Below, in pieces: positions 9,868-17,915 of a DNA stretch of 64,000 nucleotides. This stretch comes from Lacinutrix sp. WUR7 (GTDB lineage: Bacteria; Bacteroidota; Bacteroidia; Flavobacteriales; Flavobacteriaceae). The DNA lies in assembly GCF_016864015.1 (NCBI RefSeq), contig NZ_CP045067.1, forward strand, positions 3,730,001-3,794,000, read 5' to 3'. Position 1 is the stretch's first letter, and each line of letters starts with the position of its first letter. The notes under the pieces are model-generated. The model worked only from the letters and a program-made list of their open reading frames with translations. It did no database searches and was not told the DNA's origin. A program made the translations under genes and the position numbers.

Positions 9868-9887
9868 AAATCCACTAAAATGGATTT
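9868..9887 (-). terminator. Hairpin after the multi-pass membrane protein gene
   Basis: AAATCCA-CTAAAA-TGGATTT stem-loop flanked by A and T runs, placed 28 bp after the stop of the gene at 9915-10625. It probably terminates that transcript and separates it from the kinase gene. Confidence 0.55.
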
Positions 9888-9914
9888 TTTTATTATAAAG
9901 TCATTCCCTATAAT

Positions 9915-10625
9915 TTACCCTTCATTTTTATCTGGTTTAGAAACGATTAGACCAATAGTAAATGTAGTATACATAAACAATATTACGAACAAATTAATAT
10001 AACGTCGTAAAGAAACATAATTCATATCTAGTTTTCGGTAATACTGTTCATAAAAAACTAACGGCGTTTTTATTAGCCAATACAGAAGAATAGCAACACT
10101 TATATAAAAAGTTAATGATTTGTAGAAAGTTAGAATATTTTCACTTTGCAGAATTTCCATAAAATAAAAATAAACACATTGCAGGATTATTATTGCTCCT
10201 AAAATACTAATCAATGGGATTGGTTTAGTGAAAAAATCTGGTAAAGTCAATAAAATAATTAGCATGGAACTAATAGAAAAACCGATTAAAGATATTTTTA
10301 GAATTCTTTTACTAATTGCATTATTTAATACTTTTAGATAATACCATCCAAAAAAAACAACAGCTGTTATTTTCCAACAAATAGTAAACCACCAATAGTT
10401 CCTTTCCATTAATGTACCGTCTAAAAAGCTTAATGGTCCATTATTTTTCACATATAGAGTATACCTCGCAATAAGAGCAGTGACAATCACATAAACGAGA
10501 AAAAAAATGAAGTACTTAGCAGTAGTATGTTTATATTTCCGATAAAGAATTACTCCAGTTACTGCTGCTAATACTTCAATACTCATAATTAAAGTTAAAT
10601 AATTATTGAGAATAAATGTACTCAC
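9915..10625 (-). CDS. Multi-pass membrane protein of unknown function (about 7 helices)
   Basis: 236 residues, almost entirely hydrophobic helices (about seven: near 8-26, 38-58, 80-98, 110-130, 135-155, 168-186 and 210-228), joined by short loops with Trp/Tyr clusters such as ERNYWWFTICWK. There is no signal peptide and no enzyme motif. Proteins of this shape occur next to sensor kinases in Flavobacteriaceae and may be detached sensory modules (inference from layout). The stop codon is followed two bases later in the operon direction by a hairpin, and a decayed tail of a paralog lies before the downstream kinase. The upstream gene (10628-11122) ends two bases before this start, so they are co-transcribed. 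Confidence 0.75.
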   Translation of the reverse strand: MSTFILNNYLTLIMSIEVLAAVTGVILYRKYKHTTAKYFIFFLVYVIVTALIARYTLYVKNNGPLSFLDGTLMERNYWWFTICWKITAVVFFGWYYLKVLNNAISKRILKISLIGFSISSMLIILLTLPDFFTKPIPLISILGAIIILQCVYFYFMEILQSENILTFYKSLTFYISVAILLYWLIKTPLVFYEQYYRKLDMNYVSLRRYINLFVILFMYTTFTIGLIVSKPDKNEG

Positions 10626-10627
10626 AA

Positions 10628-11122
10628 CTATTGAGGGTAATTCATTTGTGGCGGATCACCTTCACTTCCTTCATTTAATCCATTTCCGCCAGGAATATCT
10701 CCATTATTTTTAGTAGTTACAGAAATCACTTTACCTTCAGATAGCGATGGATTACCCGTTGGTACCATAAACATGGTGGTGTAACCTACTTCTTTTTCAT
10801 CACTTGGATATGCTCCTAAATACACACGAATACCATTCATGTCGTACCCTAATTCTTTACTTTGTTCTTTAGCTAGGCTAATAAAAGCTTCTATATCTTC
10901 TATAGACCACCAAGAAGAGCGATTGTCTGGTCGTTTAACAATAGAGTCACTAATTAATTCATGTCTCGAGTTAAAAGCTTCGTCTAAAGCCATTGCTTCT
11001 TTTGGTGTAATAATTCCTTTTGGTGTTGTCATATTTATTTCATTTTGTGGTTTATTCAAATAAAAATAACAAATCAAAAAGCCAATAGCAAAGCCTAATA
11101 ATAGTAATAGTAGTTTTTTCAT
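10628..11122 (-). CDS. Membrane-anchored hypothetical protein, conserved Flavobacteriaceae type
   Basis: 164 residues. An N-terminal membrane anchor (MKKLLLLLLGFAIGFLICYFY) is followed by a soluble domain with RSSWWSIEDIEAFISLAK, MNGIRVYLGAYP and TMFMVPTG segments, and a Gly/Asn/Pro-rich tail ending NYPQ. I do not recognise a named family. Two bases separate it from the multi-pass protein downstream, so the pair forms an operon, possibly feeding the orphan kinase beyond. The stretch WWSIEDIEAFI is also seen in small Bacteroidota hypothetical proteins. The function is unknown. Confidence 0.65.
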   Translation of the reverse strand: MKKLLLLLLGFAIGFLICYFYLNKPQNEINMTTPKGIITPKEAMALDEAFNSRHELISDSIVKRPDNRSSWWSIEDIEAFISLAKEQSKELGYDMNGIRVYLGAYPSDEKEVGYTTMFMVPTGNPSLSEGKVISVTTKNNGDIPGGNGLNEGSEGDPPQMNYPQ

Positions 11123-11165
11123 AAGTTATATATTAATTTATAGCTCTATAAAGGTAAGAAAAATA

Positions 11166-12704
11166 TTATCCTAGCCAACCTTCTCTATCTAAACTTCTAT
11201 ACTGAATGGCTTCACTAATATGCGAACCATTAATTTCTTCATGATTTTCAAGGTCTGCGATGGTTCTTGACACTTTTAAAATTCTGTCATACGCTCTTGC
11301 GGAAAGATTTAAACGTTCCATGGCTGTTTTTAGTAATCCTTTAGAAGCTTCATCTAAAACACAGTGTTTACGTATTTGTTTCGTGTTCATTTGTGCATTA
11401 TAATGTACCACCTCCGAATTTTCAAATCGTTTGGTTTGAAGATCTCTAGCTTTAGTAACTCGTTTTCTTATTTCTACAGAACTTTCTCCTTTTCGTTCTT
11501 CAGAAAGTTTTTCGAAAGGAACAGGAGTTACTTCAATGTGAATATCTATTCTATCCAATAACGGACCAGAAACTTTACTCAAATAGCGTTGCATTTCTGC
11601 TGGACTAGAAGTTACTGGAGCTCCAGGATCGTTAAAATAACCACTCGGACTAGGATTCATACTCGCCACCAACATAAAAGAAGATGGATATGTTACGGTA
11701 AATTTTGCTCTAGAGATAGTAACTTCTCTGTCTTCCAATGGTTGTCGCATTACTTCTAAAACTTCCCGTTTAAATTCTGGTAATTCATCTAAAAATAAAA
11801 CCCCATTGTGCGATAAAGAAATTTCTCCTGGTTGCGGATAACTTCCGCCACCGACTAAAGCGACGTTTGAAATGGTGTGATGTGGGCTACGGAAAGGCCT
11901 TTGCGCCATAATACCTGCATTCGCTTTTACCCTTCCAACCACACTGTGTATTTTGGTGGTTTCTAATGCTTCATGAATAGTCATTGGAGGCAAAATACTA
12001 GGCAATCGCTTGGCTAACATAGTTTTTCCTGCTCCTGGCGGACCAATTAAAATAATATTGTGTCCTCCTGCTGCTGCAATTTCCATACAGCGTTTTATAG
12101 ATTCTTGTCCTTTTACATCGCTAAAATCAAACTCTGGGAAATCTAAATTTTTCTCAAACTCTTTTTTAGTATCTATGATGGTTTGCTCTAGCGCTTCGCC
12201 TTTATCAAAATAGTCTATAACTTGTTTTATATTATCTACTCCAAAAACCTGTATGTCATCGACTATGGCTGCTTCTTTGGCATTCTGCACAGGAAGTATA
12301 AAACCTTTAAAACCTTCCTCTTTGGCTTTAATAGCAATGGGTAAAGCACCGCGTATGGGTTGCAAGTTTCCATCTAATGATAATTCTCCCATGATGAGGA
12401 AGTCTTCTAAATTTTCAGCTTGAATCTGCTTAGTAGCCACTAATATACCAACTGCAAGTGTTAAATCGTAAGCACTTCCCTCCTTGCGTAAATCTGCAGG
12501 AGACATATTAATAATTATCTTTTTCCCCGGAATCTTATACCCATTATTTTGCAATGCAGCAGCAATTCTAAAATTACTTTCTTTTATTGCATTATCTGGT
12601 AAACCAACTAAATGATAACCAATTCCGGAATCGACATTTACTTCGACGGTAACTGTAGAAGCTTCCACACCAAATACAGCACTTGCATAGACTTTTTTTA
12701 ACAT
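11166..12704 (-). CDS. yifB: YifB/ComM-family Mg-chelatase-like AAA+ ATPase
   Basis: 512 residues with the family's three parts: an N-terminal Lon-protease-like fold (MLKKVYASAVFGVEA, then DLTLAVGILVA), a Mg-chelatase AAA+ core with Walker A GPPGAGKTMLAKRLPSILPP and Walker B GVLFLDELPEF, and the C-terminal helical domain (LNLSARAYDRILKVSRTIADLE). In naturally transformable Gammaproteobacteria ComM is a branch-migration helicase acting on recombination intermediates. The role in Flavobacteriaceae is presumed similar. It is transcribed alone; the next upstream gene on this strand (a hydrolase) ends about 100 bp away. Confidence 0.95.
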   Translation of the reverse strand: MLKKVYASAVFGVEASTVTVEVNVDSGIGYHLVGLPDNAIKESNFRIAAALQNNGYKIPGKKIIINMSPADLRKEGSAYDLTLAVGILVATKQIQAENLEDFLIMGELSLDGNLQPIRGALPIAIKAKEEGFKGFILPVQNAKEAAIVDDIQVFGVDNIKQVIDYFDKGEALEQTIIDTKKEFEKNLDFPEFDFSDVKGQESIKRCMEIAAAGGHNIILIGPPGAGKTMLAKRLPSILPPMTIHEALETTKIHSVVGRVKANAGIMAQRPFRSPHHTISNVALVGGGSYPQPGEISLSHNGVLFLDELPEFKREVLEVMRQPLEDREVTISRAKFTVTYPSSFMLVASMNPSPSGYFNDPGAPVTSSPAEMQRYLSKVSGPLLDRIDIHIEVTPVPFEKLSEERKGESSVEIRKRVTKARDLQTKRFENSEVVHYNAQMNTKQIRKHCVLDEASKGLLKTAMERLNLSARAYDRILKVSRTIADLENHEEINGSHISEAIQYRSLDREGWLG

Positions 12705-12805
12705 TATAGACTATTTTCTATAAATGTAGAGAAAATAGTTTGTAATAAAAAGGGAATGGTAAATCTACTTGTACGTTTTATAAAAAGAATACTAAACCAA
12801 CTAAC

Positions 12806-13762
12806 CTATAATTGCTCCACAAATGCTAAAGCACGAAGTTCATTATAGTAATATTTTCCTTTTTGAATAAAGCCAACATGACCTCCAAAATCAGGCATTT
12901 CTAAATGTAGATTTTCGTTGCTTTTTGCTTCTTTTACAGGATAACATTCTGGAGATAAAAACGAATCGTTTAAGGCATTAATTAGCAAGGTTGGTACCTT
13001 TATATTTGGAAGAAATTGCAAGCAGCTAGATTTGGTATAATAGTCTGTTGCGTCTTTAAAACCATGTGCTTTTGAAGTGTAAACCGCGTCTACATCTCTT
13101 AATAATTTAATAGAATCAATTTCTTCTTCTGAAATATTTTCAGGAAACTGAAGCACCTTCGGTTTTAACTTATCTACCAGATGTTTTTTAAATCGGATAG
13201 CATACGGTTTGTTTTTTAGCTTGTGTAATTCGTTAGCAGAACCTTCTAAAAAGCATGGTACCGAAATAGCAATAGCTCCTTTTATTTCCTTAGGAATACT
13301 GCGTTCTTCCCCTAAATATTTTAAGGTAATATTGCCGCCAAGACTAAAACCGTTGAGAAATATTTCGGTGTAGTTTTTCGTTTCTAGAATATACTCAATG
13401 ACCTCGTGTAAATCATCAGTTGCACCAGAATGGTAACTTCTGTATTTTAAGTTAGGTTCGCCACTGCAACCTCGAAAATTCACACAAATAGCATCAACGC
13501 CATTTTCATTAAATAGTTTTGCAGGACCAGTAACGTAAGGTCGTTGCGCATTACCTTCTAAACCATGTAAAACAATAATTAGCTTGCTGGATTTCTCTTT
13601 TGCGTAACTCCAATCTAAGTCTATAAAATCGCCATCACTAAGTGTAATACGTTCTCTTTCTTGTGTTAAATCTACTTTACGAATTAGACCAGAATAAATG
13701 GTAGCAACATCTCCGTTTCTAAAAAAAATGGATGGCTTGTATGTGGTGTTAAGTATTGGCAT
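12806..13762 (-). CDS. YheT-family alpha/beta hydrolase
   Basis: 318 residues with the YheT/ABHD1-3 pattern: LIIVLHGLEGNAQRPYVTG (oxyanion region), VNFRGCSGEPN, the nucleophile elbow NGFSLGGNITLKYLG, a late acid segment LLINALNDSFLSP, and histidine in FGGHVGFI. It is a cytosolic esterase-like enzyme; the substrates of bacterial members are not established. It overlaps the adenine deaminase gene by one base (stop of ade and start of this gene share position 13762), so the two are translationally coupled. The functional link between them is unclear. Confidence 0.9.
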   Translation of the reverse strand: MPILNTTYKPSIFFRNGDVATIYSGLIRKVDLTQERERITLSDGDFIDLDWSYAKEKSSKLIIVLHGLEGNAQRPYVTGPAKLFNENGVDAICVNFRGCSGEPNLKYRSYHSGATDDLHEVIEYILETKNYTEIFLNGFSLGGNITLKYLGEERSIPKEIKGAIAISVPCFLEGSANELHKLKNKPYAIRFKKHLVDKLKPKVLQFPENISEEEIDSIKLLRDVDAVYTSKAHGFKDATDYYTKSSCLQFLPNIKVPTLLINALNDSFLSPECYPVKEAKSNENLHLEMPDFGGHVGFIQKGKYYYNELRALAFVEQL

Positions 13763-15381
13763 TAGACTTCTAAACTCGTAAATTTAAAATCAGTACCACT
13801 AAATAGTCCTTTGTCGCTTAGTTTTAAATCAGGAATTACTAATAAAGCCATAAAAGATAACGTCATATAAGGCGCATGCAACGTACTTCCTAATTGTTTT
13901 GCCATTTTATCTAAATCGGCATAGTCTTTACCAATAGTGGCACCATCTTGATCGCTCATAATTCCTGCAACTGGAAGGGCAACAATATGTTCTTCGGAAT
14001 CGCTTATTGCACAAATTCCTCCTTTGTTTTCAATGATTAGATTTACCGCTTTACAAATTGCTTCGTCAGAAACACCAACAGCAATTATATTATGCGAATC
14101 GTGACCAACAGAACTTGCAATTGCCCCTTCTTTTAATCCGAAATTTTTAATAAATGCAATGGCAGGTTTGTCGTTATTATAGCGATTTACGACCGTCATT
14201 TTCAGGATATCTGTTGCAGTATTAGAAACAAGATTTCCGTTTTCTATAGTTGCTTCTTCAATAAGCTCGTTAGTTACTAATTGTCCTTCTAAAGCTTCAA
14301 TCACTCTAATTTTTTCTGCGGAAGAATCGAATTTAAAATCGGAAATAGTCTTCTTTTCCGTATTGAAATTATTTAGGTTTTTAAAAGCGACATCTTTAAT
14401 ATTTACTTTTCCGAAGTCATAAACCAATTCGCCATCAATATAAGTCTGAAGGGTTTTAAAATCTTTTAAATCTTCGACTACAATACAATCTGCTGCATCG
14501 CCAACTTGTAGCAAACCAACATCTAAATTATAGTGCTTTACAGGATTTATACATGCTGCTTGCAATACTTTAAACACATCTATGTTTTTGGCTACTGCTC
14601 TTCCACATAATGCGTTGATATGTGAAATAATTAAATCGTCTGGATGTTTATCATCACTACAAAACATCATGTTTTCAAAATGCTCTGGCATCAAATCGAT
14701 TAATGCTTCAAAGTTTTTTGCTGCACTTCCTTCACGAATTAGAATTTTCATGTCTTTTTGCAATTTCTCTAAACCTTCCTCAAAGGTGAAACACTCATGA
14801 TCGGTAGAAATTCCTGCTGCTATATATTTGGTAATATCTTCTCCTCTAACGCCTGGAGCATGACCATCTACAGGTTTGTTATTTTGTTTTGCGTGTGCTA
14901 TTTTTTTCAAGACTTCTTCATCATCAAATAAAACGCCCGGATAATTCATCATTTCGGCAAGATATTTAATATCTGGATTTTCCATTAATTTCTTAATGCC
15001 TTCGGAATCGATAATCGCTCCGGCAGATTCAAAACTAGTTGCAGGAACGCAACTTGGTGCACCAAAATTAAATTTAAAAGGCACTTTTTTTCCATTTTCA
15101 ATCATGAATTCCACACCAGGAACTCCTAAAACGTTTGCTATTTCATGCGGATCAGAAACGGTAGCAACGGTTCCATGTTGTACTGCTAGTTTTGCAAACT
15201 CACTTGGTACTAGCATAGAACTTTCAATATGTATGTGTGCATCTACAAAACCTGGGAGAATATATTGATTGTTCGTTGTTTCCTTTTCTGTAATCGAAGC
15301 TATTTTACCAGCTGTAATAGTAACTTCTCCTTTGTAGATTCTTTTGTTAGGTATATCTACTATGTTTCCTTGTAATATCAT
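13762..15381 (-). CDS. ade: Adenine deaminase
   Basis: Converts adenine to hypoxanthine and ammonia in purine salvage. 539 residues, an amidohydrolase-fold metalloenzyme. The N-terminal metal motif is [18 protein letters not shown], followed by [18 protein letters not shown], further ligands around APGVRGEDI and [11 protein letters not shown], and SDDKHPDDL. The C-terminal domain has [13 protein letters not shown] and DGATIGK, which distinguish Ade from imidazolonepropionases. The length is close to that of the B. subtilis and E. coli enzymes. It is the first gene of a two-gene unit with the YheT-type hydrolase (one-base overlap). A terminator at 15419-15454 separates it from the tube/AAA operon upstream. 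Confidence 0.96.
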   Translation of the reverse strand: MILQGNIVDIPNKRIYKGEVTITAGKIASITEKETTNNQYILPGFVDAHIHIESSMLVPSEFAKLAVQHGTVATVSDPHEIANVLGVPGVEFMIENGKKVPFKFNFGAPSCVPATSFESAGAIIDSEGIKKLMENPDIKYLAEMMNYPGVLFDDEEVLKKIAHAKQNNKPVDGHAPGVRGEDITKYIAAGISTDHECFTFEEGLEKLQKDMKILIREGSAAKNFEALIDLMPEHFENMMFCSDDKHPDDLIISHINALCGRAVAKNIDVFKVLQAACINPVKHYNLDVGLLQVGDAADCIVVEDLKDFKTLQTYIDGELVYDFGKVNIKDVAFKNLNNFNTEKKTISDFKFDSSAEKIRVIEALEGQLVTNELIEEATIENGNLVSNTATDILKMTVVNRYNNDKPAIAFIKNFGLKEGAIASSVGHDSHNIIAVGVSDEAICKAVNLIIENKGGICAISDSEEHIVALPVAGIMSDQDGATIGKDYADLDKMAKQLGSTLHAPYMTLSFMALLVIPDLKLSDKGLFSGTDFKFTSLEV

Positions 15382-15418
15382 TAAAATGGAATTGAATTAT
15401 AAAAATGTAAGATAAAGC

Positions 15419-15454
15419 AAAAAAGCTTCCCTTAAAAACGGAAGCTTTTTTTTT
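15419..15454. terminator. Terminator of the tube/AAA operon (GCTTCC stem)
   Basis: AAAAAGCTTCC-CTTAAAAAC-GGAAGCTTTTTTTT stem-loop with long A and T flanks, 80 bp beyond the AAA gene stop. Near-identical hairpins are found at 17862-17895 and 21676-21709. Confidence 0.8.
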
Positions 15455-15531
15455 ATTTTGTTTTAGCAGAATTAATTTTCCATATATTACTGAAATGGTT
15501 TTGCTATTGCCGAAACTAAGTAATAAAAGTA

Positions 15532-16773
15532 CTAGTTACGTTTTTCGTATTCCCGACGAATGCCTTTAATAATCCAAGTATTACTAATCGTTTTTTCTTT
15601 TTCTTTAATTGTTTTTAAGCTTGCAAAGCGAATAACATTCATTATCTCTGTTGCGCTGAGTTCATATTTTTCGGAAAGTATTTCTAAATCTGTTTTTAAA
15701 TCTAGTTTCCCTTTTTCAGGAATTGCATTTTTCCAAAGTTTAAATCTTTCGGATGCATTGGGTAAGAAAAAGGGAACTTTTACTTGAAATTTCTGATTGA
15801 TTTCAGAATCTTGAATATTATATTTCACGGCAAAAATGAGTATTCCGTTATAGTTTTCCATTACATTTAATAGATAGGAAACTTCTTGATTTACATAGGA
15901 ATCGTGCGCATCTCCTACTTCTGTCCTTTTGCCGAATATGGCATCAGCTTCATCAAAAAACAAAATACTATTCGATTTTTCAGCAAAACGAAGTACAGCC
16001 ATTAGATTTTTTTCGGTCTCCCCAATATATTTCGAAATAATACGAGATAGGTTAACTCGGTATACGTTTTGATTTGTTTTCTTTCCTATTAAACTTGCAG
16101 TTAAAGTTTTACCAGTACCTGGAGGTCCATGAAACAATGCCCAATAACCAGGTTTAATTTTATTGGACATTTCCCATTCTTTAAAAAACACATCACTATG
16201 TTCTATCCAATCTAGAATATCGTCTATTCCTTCCTTTGTTTTATCATTCAAAACTAGATGGTCCCAATTCCAATCGGTATGTAAAACTTCTACATTTTTA
16301 ATGGCATTAGAAATACGAGAAAACTTTGCGCTAACTTCTATTCGTAATGGATCGCCATTAGGTTCAAACAAGGTATAGTTTAAATTTAAATCGGAAAGAA
16401 TTCCACTAAACGCTAGACTATCACCCCATTTAACTAGCAAAAACCGAGGATGTTTTTCGCTAGCTTTTTTAAAATAAACGGTATGCATAAAAATAGCTAA
16501 TTGGTCTTTAACCGCATGATTACCGGAATTATAGGCATAACCAGCAATGGTATTTGTGCCGTCCAAAATAAAATCTAAATTTAACTCTTTTGGCTCTGAA
16601 ACTACATACGAAGAATTCGATGTTTCACTAGTTGTTAATCGATGTTTTTGAGAAAATCCTTTAGGATTAACTGGTAGTGAAATTGGGTTTGGTTGTACTT
16701 TACTTAATGTAGAGAAACTCCTATCTGTATACGCAAATAGTAGTACCTTAATTAATTTATCTGGACTTCCCAT
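15532..16773 (-). CDS. Fusion of a contractile-injection-system tube/baseplate domain to an AAA+ ATPase
   Basis: 413 residues. Residues 1-155 resemble the N-terminal domain of the Afp7/gp53-like CIS tube protein family: QPNPISLPVNP, then PKELNLDFILDGT (61-73), a FLLVKWG strand (111-117), and LNYTLFEPNGDPLRIEVSAKF (131-151). The LysM domain usual in Afp7 is absent. Residues 165-413 are an AAA+ module like Afp15/Pvc15: Walker A HGPPGTGKT (215-223), SKYIGETEKNL (247-257), Walker B ILFFDEADAIFG (270-281). The sensor-1 region reads FAVKYN instead of the usual A-T-N, and the arginine-finger segment reads NQKFQ instead of R-R-F, so hydrolysis may be impaired. It is third in an operon 51 bp after the second tube gene. 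The start ATG at 16773 begins MGSPDKLIKV. Confidence 0.85.
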   Translation of the reverse strand: MGSPDKLIKVLLFAYTDRSFSTLSKVQPNPISLPVNPKGFSQKHRLTTSETSNSSYVVSEPKELNLDFILDGTNTIAGYAYNSGNHAVKDQLAIFMHTVYFKKASEKHPRFLLVKWGDSLAFSGILSDLNLNYTLFEPNGDPLRIEVSAKFSRISNAIKNVEVLHTDWNWDHLVLNDKTKEGIDDILDWIEHSDVFFKEWEMSNKIKPGYWALFHGPPGTGKTLTASLIGKKTNQNVYRVNLSRIISKYIGETEKNLMAVLRFAEKSNSILFFDEADAIFGKRTEVGDAHDSYVNQEVSYLLNVMENYNGILIFAVKYNIQDSEINQKFQVKVPFFLPNASERFKLWKNAIPEKGKLDLKTDLEILSEKYELSATEIMNVIRFASLKTIKEKEKTISNTWIIKGIRREYEKRN

Positions 16774-16824
16774 AATTCCTTTTTTTAATATTTATTGTGA
16801 AAATCTGGTTATTTATAGTAGCAA

Positions 16825-17280
16825 TTAAATCGATTGAAAGTAATTATATTTCAAGACTAAAGTTTCTATAAGGATCTCTCCTTTTTCGGCATTTAACTTT
16901 CCTATTTCCCAGCGCATTGGCCAGACATGAAATAATCGCCAGCGTAATAAAACGGCATGTTGTTCGTCTAAAACATCAATTTCTATTGCTTCAATTGGTT
17001 GCTTTATATGATTTTGAAAAGCTTCTTGACACCAATTGGTTAGCGCCCTATTTTCTTCGGTAACTATACCTCTTTTTAAGGTGAGCGGTGTATAAATAAT
17101 ATTGGAAGGAAGTTGATGTAGGAATCTATTTTCGCCACCTTCTCTTAAAGTTTTACTCTCTGATTGCACATGCAACCCGACAACAGACTGAAAACCGACT
17201 TGTAATTGCTTCGCTTTAGGCAAACCAATAAAAGTCACGTTAAAATGAAAACCGACAATAGGATATAGATCTGTAGCCAT
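16825..17280 (-). CDS. Tail-tube protein, Afp5-like (T4 gp19 family)
   Basis: 151 residues. It matches the second class of contractile-injection tube protein: LYPIVGFHFNVTFIG at the start, FQSVVGLHVQSE, GGENRFLHQLPS, LTLKRGIVTEE, then DVLDEQHAVLLRWRLFHVWP and a terminal ILIETLVLKYNYF. In characterised systems such proteins form or adapt the inner tube at the baseplate end. It begins four bases after the stop of the first tube gene, so coupling is tight. No frameshift or internal stop is seen. It differs strongly from its neighbour, so the pair is an ancient duplication of the kind found in complete eCIS clusters (Afp1 versus Afp5), not a recent copy. Confidence 0.87.
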   Translation of the reverse strand: MATDLYPIVGFHFNVTFIGLPKAKQLQVGFQSVVGLHVQSESKTLREGGENRFLHQLPSNIIYTPLTLKRGIVTEENRALTNWCQEAFQNHIKQPIEAIEIDVLDEQHAVLLRWRLFHVWPMRWEIGKLNAEKGEILIETLVLKYNYFQSI

Positions 17281-17284
17281 CGTT

Positions 17285-17752
17285 TTATTTTGCTTCTAAA
17301 ATGGATATTCCTTCATGTACCAATATCATGGTTTCAATAGCTATTTCATTAGAGTCTGCTTTTAAACTTGCCGATTGTACTTTACTTGGCCAAGCGTTTT
17401 CTAGAACCCAAGTTATTATAGGTTCATGATTTTCATTAAGTAGTTTTATGTATACACTTCTTCTATATAAAGATCCTGTATTGCTTCCTTCTTGAAAAAA
17501 ATAGGTTTTTTGCCATTCTTTAAAAAAGTCAAAGTCGCCTTGATACGTGCCTCTTTTTAAGGTTACATCACTATACTTGGTAAGACCTGGTTGTTTTGTT
17601 TTGTTATATTTTTTACTATTTCCGGAACGATATTCTATGACTTGTGTTTCAAAATCTAATCCACTTACTTCTAAGAAGTCTAATCTAAAATCGTCTCCCC
17701 ATTCTACGGAAAAATGAAATTTTGCCAAAGGGTAATCTCCAACTGCAGCCAT
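17285..17752 (-). CDS. Tail-tube protein, Afp1-like (T4 gp19 family)
   Basis: 155 residues with the standard inner-tube signature: YPLAKFHFSVEWG at the N-terminus, LDFLEVSGLDFETQVIEYR, KTKQPGLTKYSDVTLKRG, then LLNENHEPIITWVLENAWP, QSASLKADSNEIAIETM and LVHEGI. In eCIS and phage-tail-like particles this protein stacks as hexameric rings into the tube that carries effectors. It is the first gene of the three-gene operon. The usual following genes (sheath, spike gp5/VgrG-like, PAAR, baseplate gp25/gpJ-like, cap) are absent here and throughout the window. It is intact and of normal length, so it is likely still selected. Confidence 0.9.
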   Translation of the reverse strand: MAAVGDYPLAKFHFSVEWGDDFRLDFLEVSGLDFETQVIEYRSGNSKKYNKTKQPGLTKYSDVTLKRGTYQGDFDFFKEWQKTYFFQEGSNTGSLYRRSVYIKLLNENHEPIITWVLENAWPSKVQSASLKADSNEIAIETMILVHEGISILEAK

Positions 17753-17861
17753 AACTTTATATTTAAAATTAATTCACTAAAACAAATGTAAAATCCTACA
17801 AATCAATATTTTACAATATAAATATACATATTTTACTGGAGATTTTCACCTTTCTATATAA

Positions 17862-17895
17862 CAAAAAAAGCTTCCATTAAAATGGAAGCTTTTTA
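17862..17895. terminator. Terminator after the first repeat-rich T9SS gene
   Basis: AAAAAAGCTTCCATT-AAAATGGAAGCTTTTT stem-loop, 21 bp beyond the stop of the gene at 17916-21461. It belongs to the same stem family as 15419-15454 and 21676-21709. Confidence 0.75.
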
Positions 17896-17915
17896 AAATA
17901 GGATTATATAAGAAT

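Noticed and set aside
15532-17752. Prophage remnant
   Set aside because: No integrase, capsid, terminase, portal or lysis genes. The two tube proteins and AAA protein match eCIS-type families and the flanks are housekeeping genes.
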